From: Xanthobacteraceae bacterium | Lineage (GTDB): Bacteria > Pseudomonadota > Alphaproteobacteria > Rhizobiales > Xanthobacteraceae | Assembly (NCBI GenBank): GCA_030043175.1 | Contig: JASHYD010000990.1 | Coordinates: 1-5,097 of the forward strand | Direction of reading: 5' to 3' | Length of the DNA stretch: 5,097 bases | In this document: positions 1 through 5,097 of the stretch, in pieces | Layout of the letters: each line of letters starts with the position of its first letter | How positions within the stretch are numbered: the stretch's first letter is position 1 | Translations under genes and position numbers: made by a program | The notes under the pieces: generated by a model | Seen by the model: the letters and a program-made list of their open reading frames with translations, nothing else | Told to the model about the DNA's origin: nothing | The model's database searches: none

Positions 1-622
1 CGGCACAGCGACAGCGTGAAGCTCGCCTGCGCGGCCGAGTTGCCGAGCGGTTTGCGTAGCAGCGCCCCGTGGCTCTTATGAGAGGTGCATGGCGGATGTC
101 CTTGATCCATTGCTCGCCCGAGACTTGCGCGTACTGGACGGGCTTGCCGAGCGTCCGGCTGACGGTTTCCGCGATCTGAAGCGTAGTCAGCTCCTCGGGA
201 CCGAAAAGCTCGTAGGTTTGCCCGGCGTGACCTTCAGGGTTTGTGAGGACGGCCGCGATCACCCGACCCAGATCCCAGGCCGACACCGATGCGAACTTGC
301 CCGTGGTGCCAAACGGAACGGCGTAGCGGCCGTTGCTGATCCCCTTTCGCATGTAAAGCAACCATTCATGGAAAATGGTAGGATGCAGGTGGGCGACAGG
401 AACGCCGAACCGATCAAAGACACGTTCAGCGAGCCAGTGCCCCAGCGCCGAGTTGCTGCGGGCGTCAGCCCGAGCCGTGCGCTGAGACATGTTGACGATG
501 AACTCAGCGCCAGCTTCGGATGCGGCCTGAGCGTAATTCGCAGTGGCCTCCACTAGACCTGGCCGCATTGGATAAACGAAGTAGGCTCGCTTCAGCTTCG
601 CCGACGATGACGGCCGCACCAT
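1..622 (-). pseudogene. NmrA-like NAD(P)-binding oxidoreductase, truncated fragment
   Basis: The minus strand read from about 589 down to about 80 gives one uninterrupted protein stretch typical of NmrA-type atypical short-chain dehydrogenases. Blocks seen in order are AYFVYPMRPG, FIVNMSQRTARAD, HWLAERVFD, HLHPTIFHEWLLYMRKGI, VPFGTTGKF, GHAGQTYELFGPEEL and GEQWIKDI. In this family these form the second half of the Rossmann domain and the substrate-side domain; members act as NAD(P)H-using reductases or redox-sensing regulators. The N-terminal GxxGxxG nucleotide-binding motif should lie about 70-80 residues upstream and is not found, because that DNA is occupied by the ankyrin gene. An in-frame ATG exists at 622, but the residues from it to 589 do not look like the family. 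After about position 80 the reading frame stays open to the window edge, but the translation becomes Arg-rich and unlike the family, so the C-terminus may be shifted or lost too. I therefore call it a fragment. The family assignment is firm; loss of function is an inference. Confidence 0.68.
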
Positions 623-707
623 CCACCAGATTGGCAAGGTCAGCGGTAACGAGGCCGTTGAGCTCCTCGCCTGTGATTTCGAGGGGCGCCGCGATCGTCC
701 TGCCGCT

Positions 708-1780
708 GTGGAGCAGGCGGTCAAAGCCATCCTAGACGCAGCTGAGAAAGGCCGCGCCGACGAGCTCGGCCGGTTGCTCGATGAGCGTCTCGACTTGATC
801 GACGCCAGCAGCAGCGGCGACTCCTGGGGGCGAACGGCCTTGCACATGGCGGCCTGTTGTAATCGCGCCGCCTGCGTGCGGTTGCTGCTCGATCAGGGGG
901 CCGACGTCCGCATCCGCGACTCGGCGACAATGCCTATGCCCTGCACTTTGCGGCTCAGGCTGCGGATTTGGACGTGGTCACCCTCCTGGTCGATGCCGGC
1001 TCCGACGTCGTCGGCGAAGGCGACGACCACCAGGTCGGCGTGCTCGGCTGGGCGACTTGTTTCGGTCGTGTGCGCGAATGTGGCGGCGTATCTCCTCGTC
1101 CATGGCGCCAAGCTCAATCTCTGGTCCGCCATCGCGCTCGATCGGGAGGACGACGTGCGCGGCTTCATAGCGCACGACCCGTCGCTCATCAGCGCGCGCA
1201 TGAGCCGCAACGAGCAGCGTCGCACGCCCTTGCACCACGCAGCGGCGAACAATCGGCTGCGGATGGTTCGGCTTCTGCTCGATCTGGGAGCAGACCCGAA
1301 CGCGAGTGACACGGCCGACATGACTGCGCTCACCGCCGCCTCCCGGGAACATGCCGATCCCGCCATCATCACGATGTTGCTCGCGGCCGGCGCGAAACTC
1401 GATTTCGCGAGCGCGCTGTACCTCGAGCGCTACGAACTCGCGGAGGCCATGTTGCGGGACGACCCCTCGCGTATCAGTCCCAACGGCCGCGACACAATCG
1501 CCCTGCACTTTTCGGTGAGAGGGAAGAACGCTGCCGGGGTGCGGTGGCTGATTGCTCACGGCGTGGACGTCAACGCCAAGCGAAGCCTGTGGGAGTGCAA
1601 CCGTACGGCCCTGCACAATGGCGACCGAAAGCGGAGCAGTTGACATAGCGCGCTTGCTCCTCGATGCCGGCGCCGATCCGAACATCCGCGATGACATGCA
1701 CGACGGTGCTCGGTTGGGCGAAGTTTTTTGAGCAGCCGCAAATCGCCGAGCTTGTGCGGGAACGCGGCGGAACTGGATGA
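708..1780 (+). pseudogene. Ankyrin-repeat protein gene with four frameshifts
   Basis: A GTG at 708 opens a frame (VEQAVKAILDAAEKGRADEL) that leads into ankyrin repeats, which are roughly 33-residue helix-turn-helix modules used for protein-protein contacts. Clear repeats are GRTALHMAACCN..VRLLLDQGADV, ALHFAAQAADLDVVTLLVDAGSDV, RRTPLHHAAANNRLRMVRLLLDLGADPN, TIALHFSV..VRWLIAHGVDVN and ATESGAVDIARLLLDAGADPN. No single frame contains them all. The frame is lost at about 921-923 (apparent one-base deletion after IRD), regained at about 1076-1080 (between GRVRE and NVAAYLL), lost again at about 1617 (an extra A in CACAATG before ATGGCGACC) and shifted again at about 1702-1706. The final frame gives VLGWAKFFEQPQIAELV and stops with TGA at 1778-1780. 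Read literally from 708, translation would end at 1643. No signal peptide or membrane segment is visible, so the ancestral product was probably cytoplasmic. No Shine-Dalgarno is evident before the GTG, and the frame is open back to 585, so the true start is uncertain. Confidence 0.8.
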
Positions 1781-1803
1781 GAATGGCCACCGCCAATGCG
1801 AAG

Positions 1804-1827
1804 CCACAATGGCAAGTGTCATTGCGG
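1804..1827 (+). terminator. Imperfect hairpin after the ankyrin gene
   Basis: CCACAATGGC and GTCATTGCGG can pair as a 10-bp stem with one G-T wobble and one A-C mismatch around an AAGT loop. It begins 24 bases after the restored ankyrin stop codon, which suits a transcription terminator. No run of T follows, so an intrinsic terminator is only a weak call. Confidence 0.25.
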
Positions 1828-1879
1828 CGACATCCGCATCGACCAGACCCCCGGTTCCAGCCCCGCGGCGTCCATGGCA

Positions 1880-1898
1880 GCTTCGGGTCATAAGCGGG
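1880..1898 (+). repeat. Interspersed repeat segment R1, copy A
   Basis: GCTTCGGGTCATAAGCGGG matches 3417-3435 at 18 of 19 positions. The overlapping segment 1878-1896 matches 4543-4561 at 16 of 19. All three copies lie in gene-free DNA, each just downstream of a gene. Similar short elements around a GGGTCAT core are, to my recollection, scattered in rhizobial intergenic DNA; that recollection has not been checked here. Confidence 0.5.
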
Positions 1899-2004
1899 AG
1901 CGCCGACCACGTCGACGGCCTGCCTCGCGCACGGCCGGTGTACCTCAGTAAGCGGACTCGCGCCGGGACGGCCGGGTCGGGTCAGCCATGGGCCACTTGC
2001 GGAC

Positions 2005-2047
2005 TATCCTCTGACTTGCGATTGGTCGAAAGACTTGCTAGTCGGCG
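2005..2047 (+). repeat. Interspersed repeat segments R3 and R2, copy A
   Basis: TATCCTCTGA (2005-2014) resembles TATCCTCCGA at 4593-4602. TTGCTAGTCGGCG (2035-2047) is identical to 3509-3521. Together with the R1 segment at 1880 they suggest one longer, decayed intergenic element that recurs between the genes of this locus. The individual matches are short, so support comes mainly from their shared order. Confidence 0.4.
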
Positions 2048-2108
2048 AAGGCAACACTTTGGGGAATTTTCAAACTAGCGCACCCCAAGCGGGTATTCTT
2101 GTTATCGG

Positions 2109-2137
2109 TTGACCTTCTCATAGCGCCAACGTTAACT
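2109..2137 (+). promoter_or_regulatory. Candidate promoter overlapping the palindrome
   Basis: TTGACC at 2109-2114 matches a sigma-70 -35 box in five of six positions. Seventeen bases later TTAACT (2132-2137) could serve as a poor -10 box, matching three of six. The putative -10 lies inside the palindrome at 2129-2146, an arrangement in which a bound repressor would block polymerase. The weak -10 and the long distance (about 200 bases) to the start codon at 2344 keep confidence low. Confidence 0.3.
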
Positions 2138-2146
2138 TGTTAACGT
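2129..2146. promoter_or_regulatory. Perfect 18-bp palindrome, candidate operator
   Basis: ACGTTAAC-TT-GTTAACGT has two perfect 8-base arms separated by two bases. Short GCGC blocks at 2123-2126 and 2150-2153 flank it almost symmetrically. Dyads of this size and AT-rich core in a promoter region are typical binding sites for dimeric repressors such as the MarR, TetR, GntR or LacI families. The sequence alone does not show which family binds, and no regulator gene is present in the window. Confidence 0.55.
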
Positions 2147-2343
2147 GGAGCGCAATACTGATTGCTCGATTTAAGTTGAGATTTTAGTTGTCAGGCGAAG
2201 GTGCCGACGTATTTTGGCGTCCGAGTGGTCGGCGGGATGTGCCAAAGTCCTGTGAATTTGCATGCGGCGTCAGTCTCTAGGGCGGGCGATCATAACGGAT
2301 GCGCCCGCGATGTTGGCGTACGCCTCAATGAGAGAAGCCCATC

Positions 2344-3291
2344 ATGCGATCAATCATCATCGCCGCGGCCGGAGCCGCAGCCCTATTCTCAACGCCAGCG
2401 TTGACGCAGCAGCCGAACCAAGGCAGCGAAGCGCTGCCGAATTTCTCGGGCGTTTGGGGACATCCTTACGTCCCAGCTTTCGAGGCGCTGGAATCGGGAC
2501 CGGTGCCAGTGGTGAACAAATCCCGCCGCCGGCAAGTGTTCGGCGTCGATGGCAATCCGATTGCGCCGGGCGCGGACGCTCCCGTTACCAGCAATACGCA
2601 GCAGTTCGTCGGCGATTATACCAACCCGATTTTGAAGCCTCAGGCGGCAGAAAGCGTGAAGAGGTTTGGCGAAATCGAGCTGAGCGGTGCGGCCGCGCCG
2701 ACCCCGAGCGGCCAATGCTGGCCTGAGCCGCTGCCCTATATTTTCTGGAACGTGAGAATGCAGCTGCTCCAGCGACCTGAAAGGATCACCATCCTCTATA
2801 GCGAGGATCATGAAGTCCGCCACGTGCGGATGAACCAGCCCCATCCCGAGCATGTCGTGCCATCCTGGTATGGCGATTCGATCGGACATTACGAAAGCGA
2901 TACGCTTGTGGTCGACACCATCGGAATCAGGGCCGATCGGCCGTTTGCCATGGTCGATATGTTCGGCACGCCTTATACGTCGGCCCTGCACGTGGTGGAG
3001 CGCTATCGGCTCATCGACTACGAAGCTGCAAGACAGGCCCAGCAACGAGCCGAAAAGGAGCTTTTCCACATTCCGGAAGCCGCGCCAGATCCAAGTTACC
3101 GGGGCAAAGGGCTGCAGCTTAGTTTCACCGTAGAGGACCCGGGCGCCTTCACGACGCCCTGGTCAGCGACGGTTACCTACCGGCGCACCTTAATCCCCGA
3201 GTGGCTTGAGGTCGTCTGCGCCGAGAACAAACGCGAATACTATGGTGTGCGAGACACCGCGGTCCCGAGTGCCAACAATCCGGATTTTTGA
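2344..3291 (+). CDS. Exported protein of uncharacterised family, paralogue 1
   Basis: The gene encodes 315 residues and is intact. Residues 1 to about 21 are a Sec signal peptide: an Arg at position 2, a hydrophobic Ile/Ala core and a small-residue cleavage region before QQPNQ. The mature protein should be periplasmic or secreted. Conserved blocks are FSGVWGHP (34-41), GDYTNPIL (90-97), GQCWPEPLPYIF (123-134), ITILYSEDHEVR (148-159), NQPHP (164-168), PSWYGDSIGHYE (173-184), DTLVVDTIG (186-194), MFGTPYT (206-212), LHVVERYRLIDYE (215-227) and a terminal NPDF. To my knowledge, proteins with the pattern PSWxGxSxGxxEGDTLVVDT form large paralogous sets of unknown function in soil proteobacteria and acidobacteria; I know of no assigned reaction. 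The only two cysteines, C125 and C292, are both kept in the next gene. The ATG at 2344 is chosen because GAGAG lies 9 bases upstream and the signal peptide begins directly there. The gene lies 251 bases before its paralogue. Confidence 0.9.
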   Translation: MRSIIIAAAGAAALFSTPALTQQPNQGSEALPNFSGVWGHPYVPAFEALESGPVPVVNKSRRRQVFGVDGNPIAPGADAPVTSNTQQFVGDYTNPILKPQAAESVKRFGEIELSGAAAPTPSGQCWPEPLPYIFWNVRMQLLQRPERITILYSEDHEVRHVRMNQPHPEHVVPSWYGDSIGHYESDTLVVDTIGIRADRPFAMVDMFGTPYTSALHVVERYRLIDYEAARQAQQRAEKELFHIPEAAPDPSYRGKGLQLSFTVEDPGAFTTPWSATVTYRRTLIPEWLEVVCAENKREYYGVRDTAVPSANNPDF

Positions 3292-3416
3292 GGCGCATGC
3301 AAGAACGGTCGGGTTGAGTTCCGCTTCAGGTTATGGGCGGCCAATCAGACTCCGTGACTGGCACGTCCGAAGTTACGTCAACTGCGGATGTGCCAAGACG
3401 AAGGGTCGCCACTCCG

Positions 3417-3435
3417 GCTTCGGGCCATAAGCGGG
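3417..3435 (+). repeat. Interspersed repeat segment R1, copy B
   Basis: GCTTCGGGCCATAAGCGGG differs from copy A (1880-1898) at one base. It lies about 125 bases downstream of paralogue 1, and an exact R2 copy follows at 3509. Confidence 0.5.
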
Positions 3436-3445
3436 CGTTCCCAGC

Positions 3446-3473
3446 CTTTTCTGATCAGGGGGAATGATATAAC
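3446..3473 (+). promoter_or_regulatory. Candidate promoter of paralogue 2
   Basis: TATAAC at 3468-3473 matches the sigma-70 -10 consensus in five of six positions. It lies in a locally AT-richer stretch about 70 bases before the ATG at 3543. The -35 region (CTTTTC around 3446-3451) is poor. The palindrome CTGATCAG at 3451-3458 sits in the spacer and might bind a regulator. Confidence 0.3.
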
Positions 3474-3508
3474 CTTCAATCGTAAAGCTGGTAACCGGAC
3501 GCGCCGCT

Positions 3509-3521
3509 TTGCTAGTCGGCG
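3509..3521 (+). repeat. Interspersed repeat segment R2, copy B
   Basis: TTGCTAGTCGGCG is identical to 2035-2047. Here it sits just upstream of the ribosome-binding site of the second paralogue; copy A is about 300 bases before the first. Confidence 0.4.
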
Positions 3522-3542
3522 CATGCTCACGAGAGGGTAGTC

Positions 3543-4529
3543 ATGGGCCGGCAGCTAGTTTTTCTTTTGTCTGTGACGTTGACGGCGACGGCGGCGACGC
3601 CCGCCTTGGGGCAAAATGCGGTGCCCGTGAGTGGGCCGGCAAGGACGCAAAGCGCCGCATCCACCCCAGACTTTTTCGGTGTCTGGAATCATCCGTCCTT
3701 TCCCTGGTACGAGCCGCCCGCAGCGGGTCCCGGCCCGGTGACGAACAGGTCGCGCTGGCCCTACATCGTGAATCAGCAGCCTTCAGTCGGCGGTTCTCCG
3801 GGATTGCCTCCGAGCAAGGACGGGCAGGGGGTGAGCGACTATGATCAGCTGGTCGGGGACTACACCAATCCGATCTTGCAGCCCTGGGCGGCGGAGGTCG
3901 TAAAGAAGTTCGGCGAAATTTCGCTCGCCGGCATTAGCTATCCGAACCCGTCTAACCAGTGCTGGCCCGAACCGGTGCCGTTCATTTTCAAGCGTATACA
4001 GATGCAGATGATTCAGCAGGCGGACAAGATCACGATCTTGTACGGTGAGGATCACGAAGTTCGCTGGGTACGCTTGAACCAGCCTCATCCGACGCCGGTG
4101 ACGCCGTCCTGGCACGGGGATTCCGTCGGCCACTACGAGGGTGACACGCTGGTGGTCGACACCATCGGCGTGCGCACCGATCACCCGTATGCAATGGTCG
4201 ACTTGTTCGGCACGCCGTACACAAAATCCCTGCATGTGGTCGAGCGCTATCGGCTGCGCGATTATGACGACGTAAGGGACGCAATCGAGCGGAACCTAAA
4301 AGAGAATTGGCAGCCCGCCGGCGATGTGTTCAGCCAACACCGAGGCAAGTTCCTCCAGCTACATCTGACAATCGAAGATGAAGGTGTCTTCTCGGTGCCG
4401 TGGACCGCAACACTGACTTACGTGCCGGCGCCAATCGACCAACTGCGGGAAGATGTCTGTGCCGAGAATTTGCAATTCTACCCCCATAAGAATGCCGCGG
4501 TTCCAACTGCGGACAGGCCGGATTTCTGA
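3543..4529 (+). CDS. Exported protein of uncharacterised family, paralogue 2
   Basis: The gene encodes 328 intact residues, about half identical by eye to the product of the gene at 2344 from residue 43 to the end. Residues 1 to about 24 are a Sec signal peptide ending in ALGQ, so the mature protein should be periplasmic or secreted. Blocks in order are DFFGVWNHP (43-51), GDYTNPIL (105-112), NQCWPEPVPFIF (138-149), ITILYGEDHEVR (163-174), NQPHP (179-183), PSWHGDSVGHYEGDTLVVDTI (188-208), FGTPYT (222-227), LHVVERYRLRDY (230-241), PWTATLTY (286-293) and terminal RPDF. Cysteines 140 and 306 correspond to C125 and C292 of paralogue 1. The main differences are a longer Pro/Gly-rich insert at about residues 72-100 and a divergent region near 250-268. 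GAGAGGG at 3531-3537, five bases before the ATG, fixes the start. The tandem position and similarity imply gene duplication followed by divergence. Function is not assignable; a structural or binding role in the envelope and an enzymatic role are both possible. Confidence 0.91.
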   Translation: MGRQLVFLLSVTLTATAATPALGQNAVPVSGPARTQSAASTPDFFGVWNHPSFPWYEPPAAGPGPVTNRSRWPYIVNQQPSVGGSPGLPPSKDGQGVSDYDQLVGDYTNPILQPWAAEVVKKFGEISLAGISYPNPSNQCWPEPVPFIFKRIQMQMIQQADKITILYGEDHEVRWVRLNQPHPTPVTPSWHGDSVGHYEGDTLVVDTIGVRTDHPYAMVDLFGTPYTKSLHVVERYRLRDYDDVRDAIERNLKENWQPAGDVFSQHRGKFLQLHLTIEDEGVFSVPWTATLTYVPAPIDQLREDVCAENLQFYPHKNAAVPTADRPDF

Positions 4530-4542
4530 AGACGGCGGGCGA

Positions 4543-4602
4543 CAGCTGCGGGTCATTCGCGTCGTTTTGTTCGCGTCCGCGTCATGTCCGGTTATCCTCC
4601 GA
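4543..4602 (+). repeat. Interspersed repeat segments R1 and R3, copy C
   Basis: CAGCTGCGGGTCATTCGCG at 4543-4561 matches 1878-1896 at 16 of 19 positions. TATCCTCCGA at 4593-4602 matches 2005-2014 at nine of ten. The order is the same as in copy A, but the spacing is shorter (about 30 bases between segments against about 110), so this copy is more compact or has internal deletions. Confidence 0.4.
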
Positions 4603-4698
4603 AACTCACCGTGAGGCCGAATGGGCAAGGCCTTGGGCTCAAGCGCAGCATCACGGCCGCGCATGCAATTTCAGATCCGGGAAGGGCAGTTATCGGAA

Positions 4699-4731
4699 GT
4701 AATCCGCTAGGATTACCGCGCGCCAGGCGCG
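4699..4731. repeat. Two adjacent perfect hairpins
   Basis: GTAATCC-GCTA-GGATTAC (4699-4716) forms a perfect 7-bp stem with a four-base loop. Two bases further, CGCGCC-A-GGCGCG (4719-4731) is a perfect 6-bp dyad around one base. Back-to-back dyads in intergenic DNA resemble REP-like elements, or could terminate or stabilise the transcript of the gene ending at 4529. No T run follows. Confidence 0.45.
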
Positions 4732-4761
4732 AAGCTTTCCCACCGCTGCCTGCCACGCAAC

Positions 4762-4798
4762 GCCCCGTTCATTGAGTGCGCGGCCCCCTTAACGGGGC
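4762..4798. repeat. Inverted repeat GCCCCGTT / AACGGGGC
   Basis: GCCCCGTT at 4762-4769 is exactly complementary to AACGGGGC at 4791-4798, with 21 bases between the arms. It could be a stem-loop in RNA or the decayed ends of a small element. No target-site duplication or coding sequence lies between the arms. Confidence 0.35.
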
Positions 4799-4937
4799 AA
4801 CCCGCAGAGCGCTCATGGGAGCGGACTGAGTTTCGCAACGGCGCCGTCGATAATGCTGCGGACCCGTTACCAGGCGGCCCACGGAGGATACACTCTCCGA
4901 AAATCGCGCGGAGAGGTCGCGCCTCCTCTGCGCCTCC

Positions 4938-4966
4938 TTCGCCATTGGGGCCGATCGGTATATGCT
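4938..4966 (+). promoter_or_regulatory. Weak promoter candidate for the gene at 4999
   Basis: TTCGCC (4938-4943) and TATGCT (4961-4966) are spaced 17 bases apart and lie about 35 bases before the ATG at 4999. Both boxes match the sigma-70 consensus only in part, so this is a positional suggestion rather than a firm site. Confidence 0.2.
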
Positions 4967-4998
4967 CGGCCGCGCGTTACCCTATTGGGAGGACAGAC

Positions 4999-5097
4999 AT
5001 GAGCACAATGCGGATCATGACGGCCGCCGCCTTGGCGGCGGTGTTTGCGGTTTCCACCGCGTCGGCGCAACAGCCGACGACGCAGCGCGTTGCCGGC
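4999..5097 (+). CDS. Exported protein, 5' end only (partial)
   Basis: The first 33 codons of a gene that runs off the window. The ATG is well supported by GGGAGGA at 4987-4993, five bases upstream, the best Shine-Dalgarno in the window. Residues 1-23 form a textbook Sec signal peptide: an Arg at position 5, an Ala/Val/Leu core and an ASA cleavage site before QQPTTQ. The mature start QQPTTQRVAG is too short to assign. Small alphaproteobacterial periplasmic proteins with a beta-rich domain often begin like this, but that is only an impression. It is co-oriented with the two paralogues upstream and, like them, exported. It shows no sign of the FxGVWxHP family within the visible part. Confidence 0.8.
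   Translation, partial: MSTMRIMTAAALAAVFAVSTASAQQPTTQRVAG

Larger units (their letters stand above)
1781..2343. other. Gene-free region between ankyrin pseudogene and first secreted-protein gene
   Basis: These 563 bases show no reading frame with recognisable protein character on either strand. The left part (to about 2050) is GC-rich and contains a hairpin and degenerate repeat segments also seen at 3417-3521 and 4543-4602. The right part from about 2050 to 2200 is distinctly richer in A and T. It holds a TTGACC box and an 18-bp palindrome, as expected for the promoter of the gene starting at 2344. The remainder up to the start codon would be a long 5' leader of about 150-200 bases in which I see no known riboswitch. 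Confidence 0.55.
3292..3542. other. Spacer between the two paralogues
   Basis: These 251 bases contain no convincing gene. They hold an R1 repeat copy, the CTGATCAG palindrome (3451-3458), a TATAAC box at 3468-3473 and the R2 repeat, then the ribosome-binding site of the gene at 3543. I see no T-tailed hairpin after the stop at 3291, so read-through transcription from paralogue 1 is possible. Confidence 0.5.
4530..4998. other. Gene-free region before the third secreted-protein gene
   Basis: These 469 bases contain no convincing gene; the open frames present give proline- and arginine-rich translations without family character. The region holds degenerate repeat segments (4543-4602), two adjacent hairpins (4699-4731), a longer inverted repeat (4762-4798), a 10-bp palindrome ACGGCGCCGT (4838-4847), a weak promoter candidate and a strong ribosome-binding site before 4999. 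Confidence 0.5.

Noticed and set aside
89..556. Plus-strand open frame of 155 codons
   Set aside because: It is antisense to the clear NmrA-like reading of the minus strand and has no family character of its own.
978..1910. Minus-strand open frame of 310 codons opposite the ankyrin gene
   Set aside because: The opposite strand carries recognisable ankyrin repeats. This translation is Arg- and Ser-rich without motifs, as usual for antisense frames in high-GC DNA.
1728..2078. Plus-strand open frame of 116 codons after the ankyrin gene
   Set aside because: Its first part is an out-of-frame reading of the ankyrin C-terminus and the rest has no protein character or ribosome-binding site.
2389..3069. 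Minus-strand open frame of 226 codons inside paralogue 1
   Set aside because: It is a shadow of the well-supported secreted protein on the plus strand, and an equivalent antisense frame appears opposite paralogue 2.
4584..4775. Small plus-strand open frame of 63 codons
   Set aside because: There is no Shine-Dalgarno, it starts within a degenerate repeat, runs through the double hairpin, and its translation resembles no family I know.
4838..4847. 10-bp palindrome ACGGCGCCGT as an operator
   Set aside because: Short GC-only palindromes are common by chance in DNA of this composition, and it is far from any credible promoter box.

Overview
The window looks like chromosomal DNA of a high-GC alphaproteobacterium, most likely from the Bradyrhizobium/Hyphomicrobiales soil group or a metagenomic relative. 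This rests on codon use, the style of the secreted proteins and the short degenerate intergenic repeats. The taxonomic call is an inference, because no marker gene is present.

Left third (1-1780): two damaged genes lie head to head. On the minus strand, positions 622 to 1 carry the middle of an NmrA-type NAD(P)-binding oxidoreductase. Its N-terminal dinucleotide-binding part is missing and its other end runs off the window. On the plus strand, positions 708-1780 carry an ankyrin-repeat protein. Its complete reading can be recovered only by switching frame four times (near 921, 1077, 1617 and 1704), so it reads as a decaying pseudogene. The 120 bases between them are open on both strands and could belong to either gene.

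Middle (1781-2343): no gene. This stretch holds a small hairpin just after the ankyrin gene, copies of short repeats that recur further right, and an AT-richer promoter-like segment. The promoter-like segment contains a perfect 18-bp palindrome, ACGTTAAC-TT-GTTAACGT, which is a good operator candidate.

Right half (2344-5097): two intact tandem paralogues (315 and 328 aa) encode exported proteins of an uncharacterised family. They share the blocks FxGVWxHP, GDYTNPIL, QCWPEPxPxIF, EDHEVR, NQPHP, PSWxGDSxGHYE and DTLVVDTIG, a pair of conserved cysteines and a PDF C-terminus. A third gene begins at 4999 with a strong ribosome-binding site and a clear signal peptide, then leaves the window. The 251-base and 469-base gaps between these genes contain related short repeats and several hairpins. 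I see no tRNA, rRNA, CRISPR array or transposase.

How the genes work together: the three right-hand genes look like a small locus of envelope or periplasmic proteins, two of them made by duplication. Their biochemical role cannot be read from the sequence. The left-hand gene remnants appear unrelated to them.
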